A stretch of DNA of 64,000 bases from Voacanga thouarsii (lineage: Eukaryota > Streptophyta > Magnoliopsida > Gentianales > Apocynaceae): assembly GCA_026120185.1 (NCBI GenBank), contig JANUWF010001273.1:248001-312000 (forward strand), read 5' to 3'. Shown here in pieces: positions 46,244 through 56,866 of this stretch; the stretch's first letter is position 1, and the number at the start of each line of letters is the position of its first letter. Below the pieces are notes generated by a model. That model had not been told where the DNA came from. It worked only from the letters and a program-made list of their open reading frames with translations, and searched no databases. Made by a program: the position numbers and the translations under genes.

Positions 46244-47098
46244 CTAAACTAACTTATTTCTACAGTCTACCCTAGCCCCATGCTTGGCTAACCAGTCCAT
46301 CCCTAAAATCAAGTCATAGTCCTCAATGTCTAGCACAATCAAATCTCCCTCCAGATTTTCTCTTCCCACCTTAATCTTACAATCCCTCATATACCGATCT
46401 GCTTGCACCATTTTTCCCAAAGATGTGCTTACTTCTAAAGTGAAAGGTAACTCCACTCCATCCCAACCCAAATGATATGTACAAAACTTGTTTATATAGG
46501 AATGAGTAGAGCCAGGATCAATCAAAGCATTAACGGAACATCCTTGAATAGTGAACGTACCTTTTACCATCGCTGCATCAGCCTCAACTTCCTTTCTGTT
46601 GAGAGCGAATACCTTGGCCTTCACTTGTGGCTTCGGTGCTCCACTCCCGGATGCTCCCGCGGCGTTAGCTCGGTTAGGTCCTGGGTTTTGAGTCGGGTTT
46701 CCTTGCCCGACCCGGTGCAGCTTAGGGCAGGTATTCCTCAGGTGGTTCGGGTCACCACAGTGGTAGCACTTTCTATCTCCACCCTTGGACCAGCAATTTC
46801 TCTCGGTGTGGCCTTTCTTCCCACACTGCCTGCATGTCGGGAGGTTCGGCCCAGGTCCAATTGGTGCTGTCCGGGTTTGCTTTCCCCGGTTCTGCCATTG
46901 TTGGTTAGCAGGGCGCTTATGGAGTTGTGGCATCGAGAAATGTCCCTGCTGCTGCCTTGGCGGCTGGAAAGGCTTGGCCGCCATCCTACTGCGGTCCTCA
47001 TTCTCCGTGCGAGTAGCTGCATCCACCGCCCCCGAGTAAGATGTCGGTGAAGCAGGTGCCAATGCTTTCCTCAAATCTGGTCTTAACCCTTTGACGAA
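46244..47098 (-). pseudogene. Element G gag C-terminus, zinc knuckles and protease
   Basis: One frame carries a basic, glutamine-rich linker, two CCHC knuckles (CRQCGKKGHTERNC and CYHCGDPNHLRNTC), a proline/glycine-rich spacer, and a retropepsin with active site ALIDPGSTHSYINKFC and terminal LILGMDWLAKHGARVDC. It ends at TAG 46244-46246 inside the protease-reverse transcriptase linker. Gag and protease lie in one frame, as in plant chromoviruses with a single polyprotein. It is separated from the gag N-terminus only by the TAG at 47099-47101. Confidence 0.94.
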
Positions 47099-47749
47099 CT
47101 ACCTCGTCCTATTCTGCTCAGTGTCGACCAATCTTTGGCAGTATTTTGACAATTGCGTAAATCGCGCCGCATATTGAGCCACTGACATGCTCCTCTGCTT
47201 CAGATTCTGAAATTCGTCCTCCCGCTTCTCCACAATCCAATGAGGGATGTACTCAGCCCTAAAGGCTTCAACGAAGTTGGTCCACGACCATTCTTGCTCA
47301 TCCATCACCCAATCCTCTTGGACCCGCTGCCACCATGCCCGAGTTAGCCCTCTCAATCGAAAGGCTGCAAACTTAACCATCCACTCCTCCGAATACTGGA
47401 GCGTTACGAAAATGTCTTCCATTTGTTCGACCCATTGCTCGGCCTTCTGGTCTTGCTCAGCTTCACCCATAAAGATGGGTGGTTGGAACTTTAAGAATTT
47501 CTCCAGTGCCTCGTCTTCCCCTCTAGGGTGCCTTCGCTCGGTCAGCGTCTGAAGAATCTCGACCACTTTGTTGAGTGCCTGGCCCATTGACACATCTACT
47601 GGGGAATCAGACCCCATGTCCATCTTGGGATCACTTTGTCCATTACCCTGATGGGGTGATTGCATCTGTTCGGTTTCAACTTCCGATGCTACCCGGTCTA
47701 CTTCCGGAGTCCTTTTGGCTGAAGAAGTTGCACGTCTCTTGGGTGCCAT
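47099..47749 (-). pseudogene. Element G gag, N-terminal and capsid part
   Basis: I take ATG 47749 (MAPKRRATSSAKR) as the start; element D has MAPRHK at the equivalent place (54448). The frame runs 216 codons. It has an acidic/polar head, then the retrotransposon gag domain: EKFLKFQPPIFMGEAEQDQK, AEQWVEQMEDIF, FAAFRLRGLTRAWWQ, VEAFRAEYIPHWI, DEFQNLKQRSMSVAQYAARF. It stops at TAG 47099-47101; E has CAG here, a C-to-T change. Gag forms the virus-like particle of the element. Confidence 0.94.
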
Positions 47750-47989
47750 TCTATACCATACCCCAGATGTTAAATGTATGCACTCAAGTATCAAATTATT
47801 TTAGTGGTGCAAGCATACATAGCCAAGTATGAGTAGAAAGAAGTCAGATGCAATTAAACTTTAATTTCAAAAATTGACTTGCATAAAACCAAAATTGTGA
47901 ATAGAACATAAAATTGAAAATCTTTGCCATACTGGTTCTCGAAAGACAACAAATAAATAACCATCTAAATCAAAATAACTCTTAGTTCT

Positions 47990-48487
47990 CTAATCCTCAT
48001 CCGAACCCTCATCATCAGCCTCATACAACCAACCCCCAGTGTTCTTAGAAAAATCTACTCCGTCCTCGCTAGCAAATCCCTCCATTGGCTCCTTCCCAGG
48101 GCGCCTAGAACTCTCTTCGGCCTCAACTCGGCTAAAGGAAGGAATGAAGGAAGGCTTAGGTGGAGATTCATAGTCTATCTCCCCTGGGTCATCACTAGCT
48201 GCTGCTAAATCCACTTCGGGATTAGGAGGGTGGGGTTCAGGCTCCACTATCATCACATCATCCTTACTATCAGAGCTTATGTCTATCACTGGGATTGGAG
48301 GTGGCTCTAGGAACTGGACCTCGTCATCACTGCTATCCTCCATAGGGACAACCTCGACATCATGGTTATCCTCTACAGGGACAACCGGCTGAGGGGCAGG
48401 CTGGGGAACTGGAAGTTCCTCCTGGTCAAGATATTAAGGCGGGTGCCACTGCTGCCCTTTCCTTGCTGTCCTAAGCTGTCTAACCAT
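47990..48487 (-). pseudogene. Element G acidic leader ORF between primer site and gag
   Basis: From ATG 48487 (MVRQLRTARKG), about 95 nt after the primer site, one frame of 165 codons runs to TAG 47990-47992, with one TAA at 48434-48436. After a basic N-terminus it becomes acidic and proline-rich: MEDSSDDEVQFLEPPPIP, VIDISSDSKDD, VMIVEPEPHPPNPEVD, and ends TGGWLYEADDEGSDED. VIDISSDSKDD looks like a SUMO-interacting motif (hydrophobic core next to Ser/acidic residues). D has PPIPMVDLVSDNE at the equivalent position. It does not match gag, and it ends 240 bp before the gag ATG. Function unknown; the SUMO idea is inference. Confidence 0.72.
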
Positions 48488-48568
48488 CCTACAACATTAA
48501 CAAAGTAGGTTAGATAAGATTTAAACTTAAATAAATCATAAATTATCAATATTTGCCTATAACCTAGG

Positions 48569-48580
48569 CTTTGATACCAC
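48569..48580 (-). other. Element G primer binding site (initiator tRNA-Met)
   Basis: Minus strand TGGTATCAAAGC, one transition from the canonical TGGTATCAGAGC, directly downstream of the 5' LTR end (AGTTACA). Confidence 0.88.
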
Positions 48581-48581
48581 T

Positions 48582-51500
48582 TGTAACTCCCCGAAGCCTA
48601 GGCCCGCCAAGGCCGGGGATGTCGCGCCCGTCCAAAGGACAAGGGGTCTTTATAACTAGGTCACACAAACAAATTGTGGAATAAAAATAATATTTAACCT
48701 AAAAAAAAAGTTATTACAACCCAAAGAAAACTTCAAGAATAAATCCATGAATTCCAAAACAAAAACCATAAATAAAATTATCCACTCTCGCCTCCCCAAA
48801 GTAATACATAAAATCAAAAGACACATTCTCTTCCAAAGCAGATATTACTAGCAACTCCACAGCAAGATCATCCTAAAATCATGATAAAAAGGTGATGAGA
48901 CAGAAATCTCAGTAAGTCTGTGTGTGCTTTGGGTGTTTAGTGAAAACAGTTTGTGGATGCAAAGTGTGAAACTTTTATAAGAGAAACATTGGCACGCAAT
49001 AAACATTAGTAAAAAACAAGAGTGGCGTTTTGGCTTATCTAGCCGTACATAAGTAATGAAATCAACCACTCGAAAGAAAGGGATATAGATTACCACACGT
49101 TGGGCCCCATAACCGGTCAGAATGCCGACACTTTGTGCAGACTGACAAAAGTAGGTGATCGGCCTACTGGGCAAGATACTCCTCCTTCTCTATACCCCAA
49201 CAACAACCGAGTGTCCATTCTGGCAAAACACAGTCACTTGACTGAAAACAAACAGCTAGCTCGGACCGGCACGACTCACTGGACTGGCATCTTATCTGGG
49301 AAGAACTCACCCCTCAGAAGTGGCCACCTGCTGAGAGACTTACCCTAACTCCTCAAAGACTAGTCCTAATAGTCCACCCGTATTGAGTACTCAACGACGT
49401 TTCCCACTTGGGATAAAATGAACAAAGCATTGCTCTTCATGAAAGTAGCAATTTAAGGGTTTCCAGAGTTTTGGAAGAAATCAGTTTTAGAAAGAGTTTT
49501 AAGTTTGGAAGATCTGCTCATTAACTTTTAAATAATTTAAATGTTGAAAATAAGAGTGAATTCGACCCTCAATTGCCTTCAAATAAATGAGTGACCATAC
49601 ACTCCATTTTTAGCTTGCCATAAGAAAATATTTTACATCAATCAGGTTTTATGCAGGAGCTTACCTGATTCTTGCTCACAACAACAACGTCTCGAACAGC
49701 TGACCTAACCCCACATGGAAAATACAAATCTTAATTAGATTCAAGCTACAATCCACTTCCTCAATTTTAAATCAACACAATTCACTACTACCATGATCCT
49801 AGTGTTTTTCGAAATTTAGTAGCAAAATTATTATTGAATATTTTATTCAAGAACTAAAATTTGCTTAGGGACAACTAGATCATGATCGAGATTCTATGGC
49901 CAACCATAATCAATAACATACACAATCCTTCGATTCATCAAATCATCCAAATCTTGCATCTAGGCATAGTTCCAAATTTGTTAAGACATGATTTAACCTC
50001 TACTAGCATAAACATGATCATTGCTTCAATAATCTAATCATGCATATAACTCATATTCACCAAAGGTGACATAATCTCTAGCATGCTTTGACACAAATAC
50101 AACCTATGACATGCATCAACCCTCAAATCAACATACAATCATCTAAGATGAACCTTTCATGCATAAATCCCATCTCCTTCACAATCAGACAATTGCTCAT
50201 GCTTCAATATCAACAATAATTATATATACTCAAATCCTATCACCATCCACCTACTAACAACATCATCCTAGAGACATGATTCTAGAGTTTAAAAAGAAGA
50301 TTGAAGGTATTTACTTGATTGATGAATGTCTTGAAGGAGTTTGGAATAGATCTCAACTCCTAGATGGCTAATCTTGTCCAAGAGAGGTGGCGAAAACATG
50401 GTCATGGAAGAAGGGACCATTCGGCCAAGAGAAGGAATTTCGGGCCATGAGAGAGAGAGAGAGAGAGATATCATTAGTATGTTCATTCACATATGTTCTC
50501 ATTGGAGATCAAGTTTGAAGAAGAGGAAGTTGATAGAATAAGTTTACCTTGAAGATGTTCTTGACCTTCACAAAAATTTCTAGTTTTGATCCAAAGTAGC
50601 AAGATGATTTGTGGAGTTTGATGTTAATAATGGTGTTGATGGATTCACAGCAAAGAGCAGATCAAATCTAGAGATTTTCGTGAGAGTTTGAAGTGGTTTG
50701 AAGGTGTATTAGGTGAAAGAATGTAGTAGGTGTTCTTGGTGTAGTGTGTGTGTTCTTGATGGTTGAAGAAAATCGAGAGAGAGAGAGAGAAGAGGAAGCT
50801 GCCGAATTTCTGTGGGGGATAGGGCTGGCTGATTTTATGTAGGGTTTAGGGAGTGATTTCTCTGATTTGGAGGGGAAAGGAAAGGTTAGTTGTTACAATC
50901 CTTGAAGAATATTTTTAGGAAGAGAATTTGGAAACTAGATATTCTAAGAATATCTTGATTTTTCTGGACAGCTTTGAAGTCTCCTATGGCAGACTGAATG
51001 TGTGGCTTTTCTGAGGAATTAAATCTGGTTCTACAAGGCATATGATGGCCGAAACTAAGGGGTACAAAGATGAAGAAGAAGTCTGGTCAATTGAGCAAGA
51101 TATTATGGAAGGTTGCTAAATAAGATGGCTGGAATTTTAGAAAGTAATCAACCTAAATTGCAGGGATTTGTTGGAGAGATTTTCGGACAGCCATTGCTAC
51201 CTTTCGTCCAGAAGTTTGAAGGAAACAATGGAGCTCTTTTAATGGTGGTTTAAGGAAGGTTTCGACAGAAGTAGGTTGGCATTTTCGGCTGGAGAAGAAA
51301 TGGGAAGCAAGTTGGAAAATTCCTGAACAACAATTTTCGCTGCACAGGAAATTTTCTGGCATAATTTTGTCTGCCTCTTCCAGCTGAGATGCAGCAAGTT
51401 TGAAGGGGAGTTTCAAGGATATTCAAGGCTGGTTTCCATTCTTCTTCATGGAGGAAAAATATGGCTAAGGTGCTGCACAAAATCTGGAAGAAAACAACTT

Positions 51501-52410
51501 GGTTTTGGAACTCCAAAGCTGCGATTTTGCCCAGAATTTTCACTGGTTTTGCACAGCTTTTGGGCAGTCTGAAAATGGCAGAAATAATTCATGTTTCAAG
51601 CTGAACATAAGGCCATTTTTCTAGCAGCATTTGGAAGGGAATGTTAGCTAAGAAGTTCGACATATTGAAGGTACACAAGCTGGAAAATTTCAACTCATTC
51701 CAAGAAGGAAGGTGAACTAGCTATAGAGTGAAATTTCAGCAAGCTTACTAGAGGGATTTTCCTTTTGAAACTTCCCAAAATTCATTCACATTTTCTAGAC
51801 CATGAGAAGCCTTTTACTAGGACATTTTGATCCTAAAATACCTCAGCCCTCTACTGAATTTTCTGGAAAGGAAAAGGGTAGAACACCTTGGTCAAACTAA
51901 GGAGTTGAAAATTAAGAAAAACTAAAGATCGAGGGAACAAGAATTCCCTTTGGGAATTTCGAGTAGGCAATGGAGTGGAATGAGAATACTCCTAACATGT
52001 CACTCCTAGGGCATCATCACCACATTGATCTAGGCCTTTAAGGCCGAAACCAACTCCCCCCAAGCAAAAATAAAATTTAATCTAGCTAAAGCTTCTATGA
52101 TGGAATTTGAACTCTAGACTTCAATAATTAATTATAAGGCTCTAACCACTACACCACAACAACTCTTGTTGTTATTTCCACTAGAAAAATTATTTTCTAT
52201 TCAATCCACAATCTATCTCCCTATTTTCACCTCGGGTAAAAATTACCATTTTGCCCCTCTCACACAATACTCACCAACACGACTTCAAAACAATAAAACT
52301 TAAATCCAAAGCACATAGAAATCATATGAAAATGTATTTAATCATGGAGTAAAGCATGATATGCATCCCAACCCTCTTACTCTAAGGTTGGTTTTGACTG
52401 GGGTTTCACA
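48582..52410 (-). repeat. Element G 5' LTR
   Basis: 3829 bp, starting TGTAACTCCCCG and ending GGGGTTTCACA on the plus strand. It pairs with 39286-43139. Donor-like GTAAGC (minus) at about 49667; TTATAAAGACC at about 48655 down to 48645; tRNA-like block at 52100-52165. Non-coding. Confidence 0.93.
52100..52165 (-). other. tRNA-like block in G 5' LTR
   Basis: Minus strand GTGGTGTAGTGGTTAGAGCC (A-box-like); the B-box part is mutated. Same offset, about 243 bp from the LTR start. Confidence 0.6.
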
Positions 52411-52415
52411 AGTAG

Positions 52416-53225
52416 GACTAGTCTTTGAAGGGTTGGGTAAGTCTCTCAGCAGGAGGCTACCACTGAGGGGTAAACCCTGCCCAGGCAAGATGGCAGTTCT
52501 TGTTGGTCACACCAATCGGAGCTAGTAATAGAGTTTAGGTGGATTGTTTATTTTCAGAGTAGACAACTGGTATGTTTGGGTGTAGAGATAGAGGAGTATC
52601 TTACCCAGTGGGCCGTCCACCCACCTTGTTTCAGCATGCACAAAGTGTGGCATTCTGATCATTATCTTGGCTTGATGTACAAAGTATGGCATCATGACTG
52701 TTCTCTTGACATGGTGCACAAAGTGTGGTGCCATGTCCATTCATGATGCATAACTTCATAGTCAACTTTATTAGAGTAGTTTTTCTATTCAAGTTCAGCA
52801 TTTTTACTTTACAAATGCTAATAAAACACCACTCAGTATTCAAAAATAAATTTCTGGACTTGCGACTTTTTATTATGACTTGTTCAAAACTTGCATACAT
52901 GAACTATTTTTTTCTGAAATACCATTGGCACATAAAGGACTTATTGGGAAATATTTCTCTCACCTTTTATATAATGTCTTCAGGTTGATTTACTTATGCG
53001 GCAACGAGCTTAGAAGATTTATCCTAATGTATTTATTTGTTAGAGATTTTAGTTACCATCTATTTGTGTCAAGACTTGTAAAAGTATTTTTTTGGGATTG
53101 TAATAAGTCCATTATTAAGTTATTTCCTTTTATACTTCCTATTTCCTAGTTATAAAGACTTCTTGTCCTATGGACGGTGTGACATCCCTGCCCCTTTTGG
53201 GGTATATATGTAGCCGAGTGTTACA
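52416..53225 (+). repeat. Element D 5' LTR, second part
   Basis: Continues D's LTR after G, matching 60390-61214. It contains a TATAAAGAC motif at about 53151-53160 and ends GTGTTACA directly before the primer site. Confidence 0.9.
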
Positions 53226-53227
53226 AG

Positions 53228-53239
53228 TGGTATCAGAGC
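53228..53239 (+). other. Element D primer binding site (initiator tRNA-Met)
   Basis: TGGTATCAGAGC, the canonical plant initiator tRNA-Met complement, 2 nt after the LTR end. Confidence 0.92.
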
Positions 53240-53327
53240 TTAGGTTTAGGTACCTATTGGCAATGTTTGGATTTCTTACATTAAGCTTTATAATCTCTAG
53301 TGCTAATCTATGTGTCCTGTTTGCAGG

Positions 53328-53782
53328 ATGGTTAGGCGATTAGCGCCTGTTACCTGAGATTGGCCTTGTATGTGTGGTAGAACACTTGCTCTAGTTCTTG
53401 TAGTGGTCCTATCGTCTTCGGGCACAGAACTTGAACCTGGGTTAGATTGGTTTGAATTAGAGAGTAGTGACAGTGACAGTGAGATTGAGGTTTCTAATCC
53501 TATTGAACCTAATGTTAGTAAGGAAGAGAATATGGAGGTTGAGGTTGCTACACTAAAGCTGCCTAATTAGGAGGAAGGTGTTGAGGATATGCGGGTGGTG
53601 GACCCTCCTATACCAATGGTTGATTTAGTCTCAGATAATGAGGTTAAGAAAGAAGCTCCTAACGTTAACTTAGGTGGTAAGGGAGGAGAGGAGATGGGTG
53701 ATACTGATAGTGAGGGAGGTAAGGAACTGAGTGTTAGTGACGAAAAGGGAGGATAAGAAATGGATAATTCTGATAGGGAGTA
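53328..53782 (+). pseudogene. Element D acidic leader ORF
   Basis: ATG 53328 (MVRRLAPVT) lies 100 nt after the primer site in the context TTGCAGGATGGTTAGGCG, almost the same as G's TTGTAGGATGGTTAGACA. The frame has TGA after nine codons and TAGs at about 53568 and 53780. Otherwise it reads FELESSDSDSEIEVSNPIE, MEVEVATLKLPN, then DPPIPMVDLVSDNEVKKEA and SDEKGG. Like G's ORF it is acidic, with the PPIP-hydrophobic-Asp-hydrophobic-Ser-Asp motif at its centre. D is much older than G, so a match kept despite decay suggests both elements once carried a constrained protein. Confidence 0.65.
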
Positions 53783-54447
53783 GAAGGGGGAATGGAAGAG
53801 TTTGATTAGTAGGAGGAGGAGGCAGTTGTGCCTTCTCGGACTCCACCAATAGGAGAGTTTGACATTACCCCTTTCGCCTTTGACTTTAAGGAGTCTAGTG
53901 GTAAGGGACCAGGTCAGAAGGATAGACTCACATGGGTATGAGAGCACTTAGGGAGTTAGTCTTAGAGGCGATGGACAAGGGAAAAGGGAAGGTGGTGGAG
54001 AGTCCTAGGAAAAGTAGAGCTAATGGTTGTACACTTAGGTTTGGATTGGAAATAAACTGCAAGAAGAGAAGAGAATGATGATTTGAAGAATCTATTTTCG
54101 ACTACTCGAGTGATGACTAGAGCAATGAGAAAACTTAGTAGATTTGTGATGTAATTTGTTGATTACGGAATCTGTTTATTGAGTTCATGGCCTTATTTAC
54201 TTTCTTGTCTATAAGTATCTAATTCCTACAGAGGTATCAACTATGATCACCAGTTTTTTTATGTTAAAATATGATTTATTTTGAATAAAGCTTTTGAGTA
54301 TTTCACTTCTTTTACAAAGAAGAAAAAATATAATACTCTTATATGTTCAATAAGTGAGCAAAAGTTATATATGTTATCTTTGCATTATGTGTTTGCATTT
54401 ATATGTATGCATTTGTCGACCTATAATTGTGGTGATGATGATCGACA

Positions 54448-54639
54448 ATGGCACCTAGACATAAAATTGCAGCAATAGGTAGAACTGGTCATGTCAGGAA
54501 ACCTTCAACGCCTAAAGATGAGCTAGTAGAGCACTCGCAGCCAGATGTGAGAAAAGAGCACGAAGAAGAGCAAAAGACAAAGCCTAAGGGATCTTCTAAG
54601 TTAATAGTTGGACAGGCCCAATTAAGACCCTACCGCTAA
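54448..54639 (+). pseudogene. Element D gag N-terminus
   Basis: ATG 54448 begins MAPRHKIAAIGRTGHVRKPS, followed by an acidic, lysine-rich stretch and a stop at 54637. It corresponds to the start of gag in G (MAPKRRATSS). The capsid part beyond is not recognisable. Confidence 0.55.
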
Positions 54640-55830
54640 ATTCAACTAGTTGAGGAAATGTAGTTATTGGAGGAAATAAGTTAAGGCTATAGGTGATGAC
54701 CAGGTTGGTTGAGCAAAAAAGACATGAGATTAGATGTAGCCGTAGTGCTAGTTAATTCTTATTTCTCCTGAAAGAATATGCTATTCAATCTTTGTTCTAT
54801 ATAGCCTATATATATTGTGTAGTGTGCTATTCATTGGAGTGGTGTTAAGCTAGACCACAAGAGTCGAATCATTCAGCTATGAATAATTATAGATTTTCTT
54901 ATTAATTGTCTAAGCATTCCTCATCATGCAAGGAAGTAGGGAACTATATGTTTGATTTGTGAGATGAAATTTTAGCTGGAGAAGTAAAATTTATCGAGAA
55001 TCTGACTTGTTTTCTTTTGAGGATTATGGTAGCATATTAGACAAGGATTGATTGTCGAAGCAAGGAGTTAAGTTTGTTATATATAGAGATAGAATAATGC
55101 ATTTTTTGGGGATTAGATGGGTATGATTAAATTTTAGAAGAGGTAAGGTGAAGGAAGTGTAGAGCATAATAATAAGAGTGAAGGTTTTTAAAACATTGTT
55201 GAAGGAATACTAAAGATATCTAGCCTGTTGTTGTAGCTTGCAAGACCCAGTAGTAATGGTATAAGAAAAGGTTAGAATTGTAAAGCTATGTATAGACAAG
55301 AGAATATTAGATAGTTTGTTCATCAAATATATGTATGGTTACTCCTAAGTTAGACTTCAGATAATGATATTATTAAGTGTGATTTTGCGAAGAATATGTA
55401 CCTGAGATTGTGACAAATATTGGGAATAGGTACTAAGGACTGGTGGTGATGTCATACTGATTGACAAAGGCTCTAATGCTTATGGAGTAGATGCATAGGA
55501 TTTCAATCATGCTTTGATAATTTTATGATGCCCTTTTAGATAACACCTGATGTATTTTGAATGCCCTTAACGAGATGAGGCAATCGAAATTGGTGTTAGA
55601 AAGTGCAGATGGTATAAATTTTTGTTTAGTTTGGTAAGTGAATGTTTAGTTGACCATAGTTCTATTTTTGGAATGAGCGGTAATCAGGGGTAGTTTTAAG
55701 AAAGCCCTAGCCCAAGTAGAGGCTGTATGGGTTGTTATTGAGTATTCTATCTAAGTGGGATCCTATGTTCGCTACAAGATTTTAGACTAACTTGCTAGAG
55801 ATAATGGGATTAACTTGGAAGTTCTGTATT
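54640..55830 (+). pseudogene. Element D decayed gag-pol interior
   Basis: About 1.2 kb between gag start and integrase, where roughly 3.5 kb of gag, protease, reverse transcriptase and RNase H are expected. Traces only: a possible protease end around 55040-55120 (VDCRSKELS-like). Most of the interior is deleted; nothing else is assignable. Confidence 0.45.
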
Positions 55831-56440
55831 GTAGCATATACTCCAAAATTTATAGCCAGTCAGAGAGACTTATTTAGATACTAAAGGATATGTTTAGGGC
55901 ATGCATGCCAGGCTTTATTGATAAATGGACTGAACGCGTGCCGTATGAAAATGCCTACAATAGCAGTTACTGATCTTCTATTGGGATGGCCCTATAAGAA
56001 GTGATACAAAGCTAGACGTGTCAAGTACCATTATAGTAGGGATAAACGAGAGATAGGCAGATTATCAAATCCGGAGAATTTCGTATTTAAGAAAAGGTGG
56101 ACAAGGTAAAAGTAACAAGAGAAAGACTGAAGATGATTTGGAATCGGCAGAAGAGCTATACGAATAACAGGAAGAGAATGATGGAACTGTCGTCTATAGA
56201 TTGGACTTATCAGGCATTTTATGGAGATTACGATACGTGTTTCATATATCTCAGCTAAAGATATGCGATCCAGATTCAAAATATGTTCTAACGATGAGCC
56301 TTTACTATTGTAACCTGATTTGGGTTACATAAAGAAGCCGATTAAGATTCTAAATTGAAGCATCAAGACTCTTCGAAATAAGTAGATACCAAAGGTGAAA
56401 GTGTAATGGGAGCATCATGATATACAAGAAGCTAGTTGGA
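55831..56440 (+). pseudogene. Element D integrase second half and chromodomain start
   Basis: Across shifting frames: AYTPKF and SQRDL (equivalent to AHPQTDGQSER of E), DKWTERVPYENAYN, SSIGMA-like text, then GILWRLRYVFHISQLK, a CDPDSKYVLNDEPLLL-type tail, PDLGYIKKPIKILN and TLRNK, IPKVKV, WEHHDIQEASW of the chromodomain. It then breaks off at about 56440 and earlier integrase sequence follows. Confidence 0.78.
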
Positions 56441-56835
56441 TTATTGCAACCATAGCCAATACCAAAATAGAAATAGGGGGAGGTAGCAATGGAATTTGTC
56501 ACCAACTTGCCTATGTCAAAGACCCAAAAGGATGCCATTTAGGTAGTGGTTAATCGACTAACAAAGGTAGTGCATTTTATCCCTATAAGTGCAAGGGACT
56601 TTATGAAAATGTTAGCTCAGACATATGTACGGGAAATAGTAAAATTGTATGGAGTACCCTCAAGTATCACCTCTGATTGAGACCTAAGGTCTACATTGCA
56701 ACTTCAAGCAAAGTTCCAATAACTATGGGTTTTTAATTGAAGTTCAGCATGCCGGCACATAAGATGCCATATGGGAAGCAGAAGAATTCATGATACAGAA
56801 ATATCCCGACTTAAGAGAAAGATACGTGCTGAATT
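56441..56835 (+). pseudogene. Element D integrase first half, out of order, then chromodomain end
   Basis: Reads LQP, PIPK, MEFVTNLPMSKTQKDAI (first catalytic Asp changed to Glu), VVVNRLTKVVHFIPI, KMLAQTYVREIVKLYGVPSS and ITSD. This is sequence that should precede 55831. At about 56743 it jumps to DAIWEAEEFMIQKYPDL, the end of the chromodomain. So the order is second half, first half, end: a permutation caused by recombination or template switching. Confidence 0.8.
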
Positions 56836-56854
56836 TCGGGATGAAATTCTTCTA

Positions 56855-56866
56855 AGGAGGGGAGGA
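56855..56866 (+). other. Element D polypurine tract
   Basis: AGGAGGGGAGGA directly before the 3' LTR start TATAAAACCCC (originally TG). Confidence 0.85.

Larger units (their letters stand above)
39286..52410 (-). mobile_element. Element G: chromovirus (Ty3/gypsy), structurally complete
   Basis: 13,125 bp with two LTRs of about 3.85 kb, flanked by perfect AGTAG copies (39281-39285 and 52411-52415). It lies in D's 5' LTR, interrupting sequence that is continuous in D's 3' LTR (compare 60355-60400). Minus-strand order: 5' LTR, tRNA-Met primer site, acidic leader ORF, gag with two zinc knuckles, protease, reverse transcriptase, RNase H, integrase, chromodomain, purine tract, 3' LTR. The order and chromodomain place it among chromoviruses, probably Tekay/Del-like. 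It is inactivated by six stops in gag-pol, one in the leader ORF and one frameshift. Confidence 0.95.

Noticed and set aside
44465..47050. Several plus-strand frames of 70-190 codons opposite element G
   Set aside because: They mirror the gag-pol frames on the minus strand and contain no known motif; the minus strand has complete catalytic signatures.
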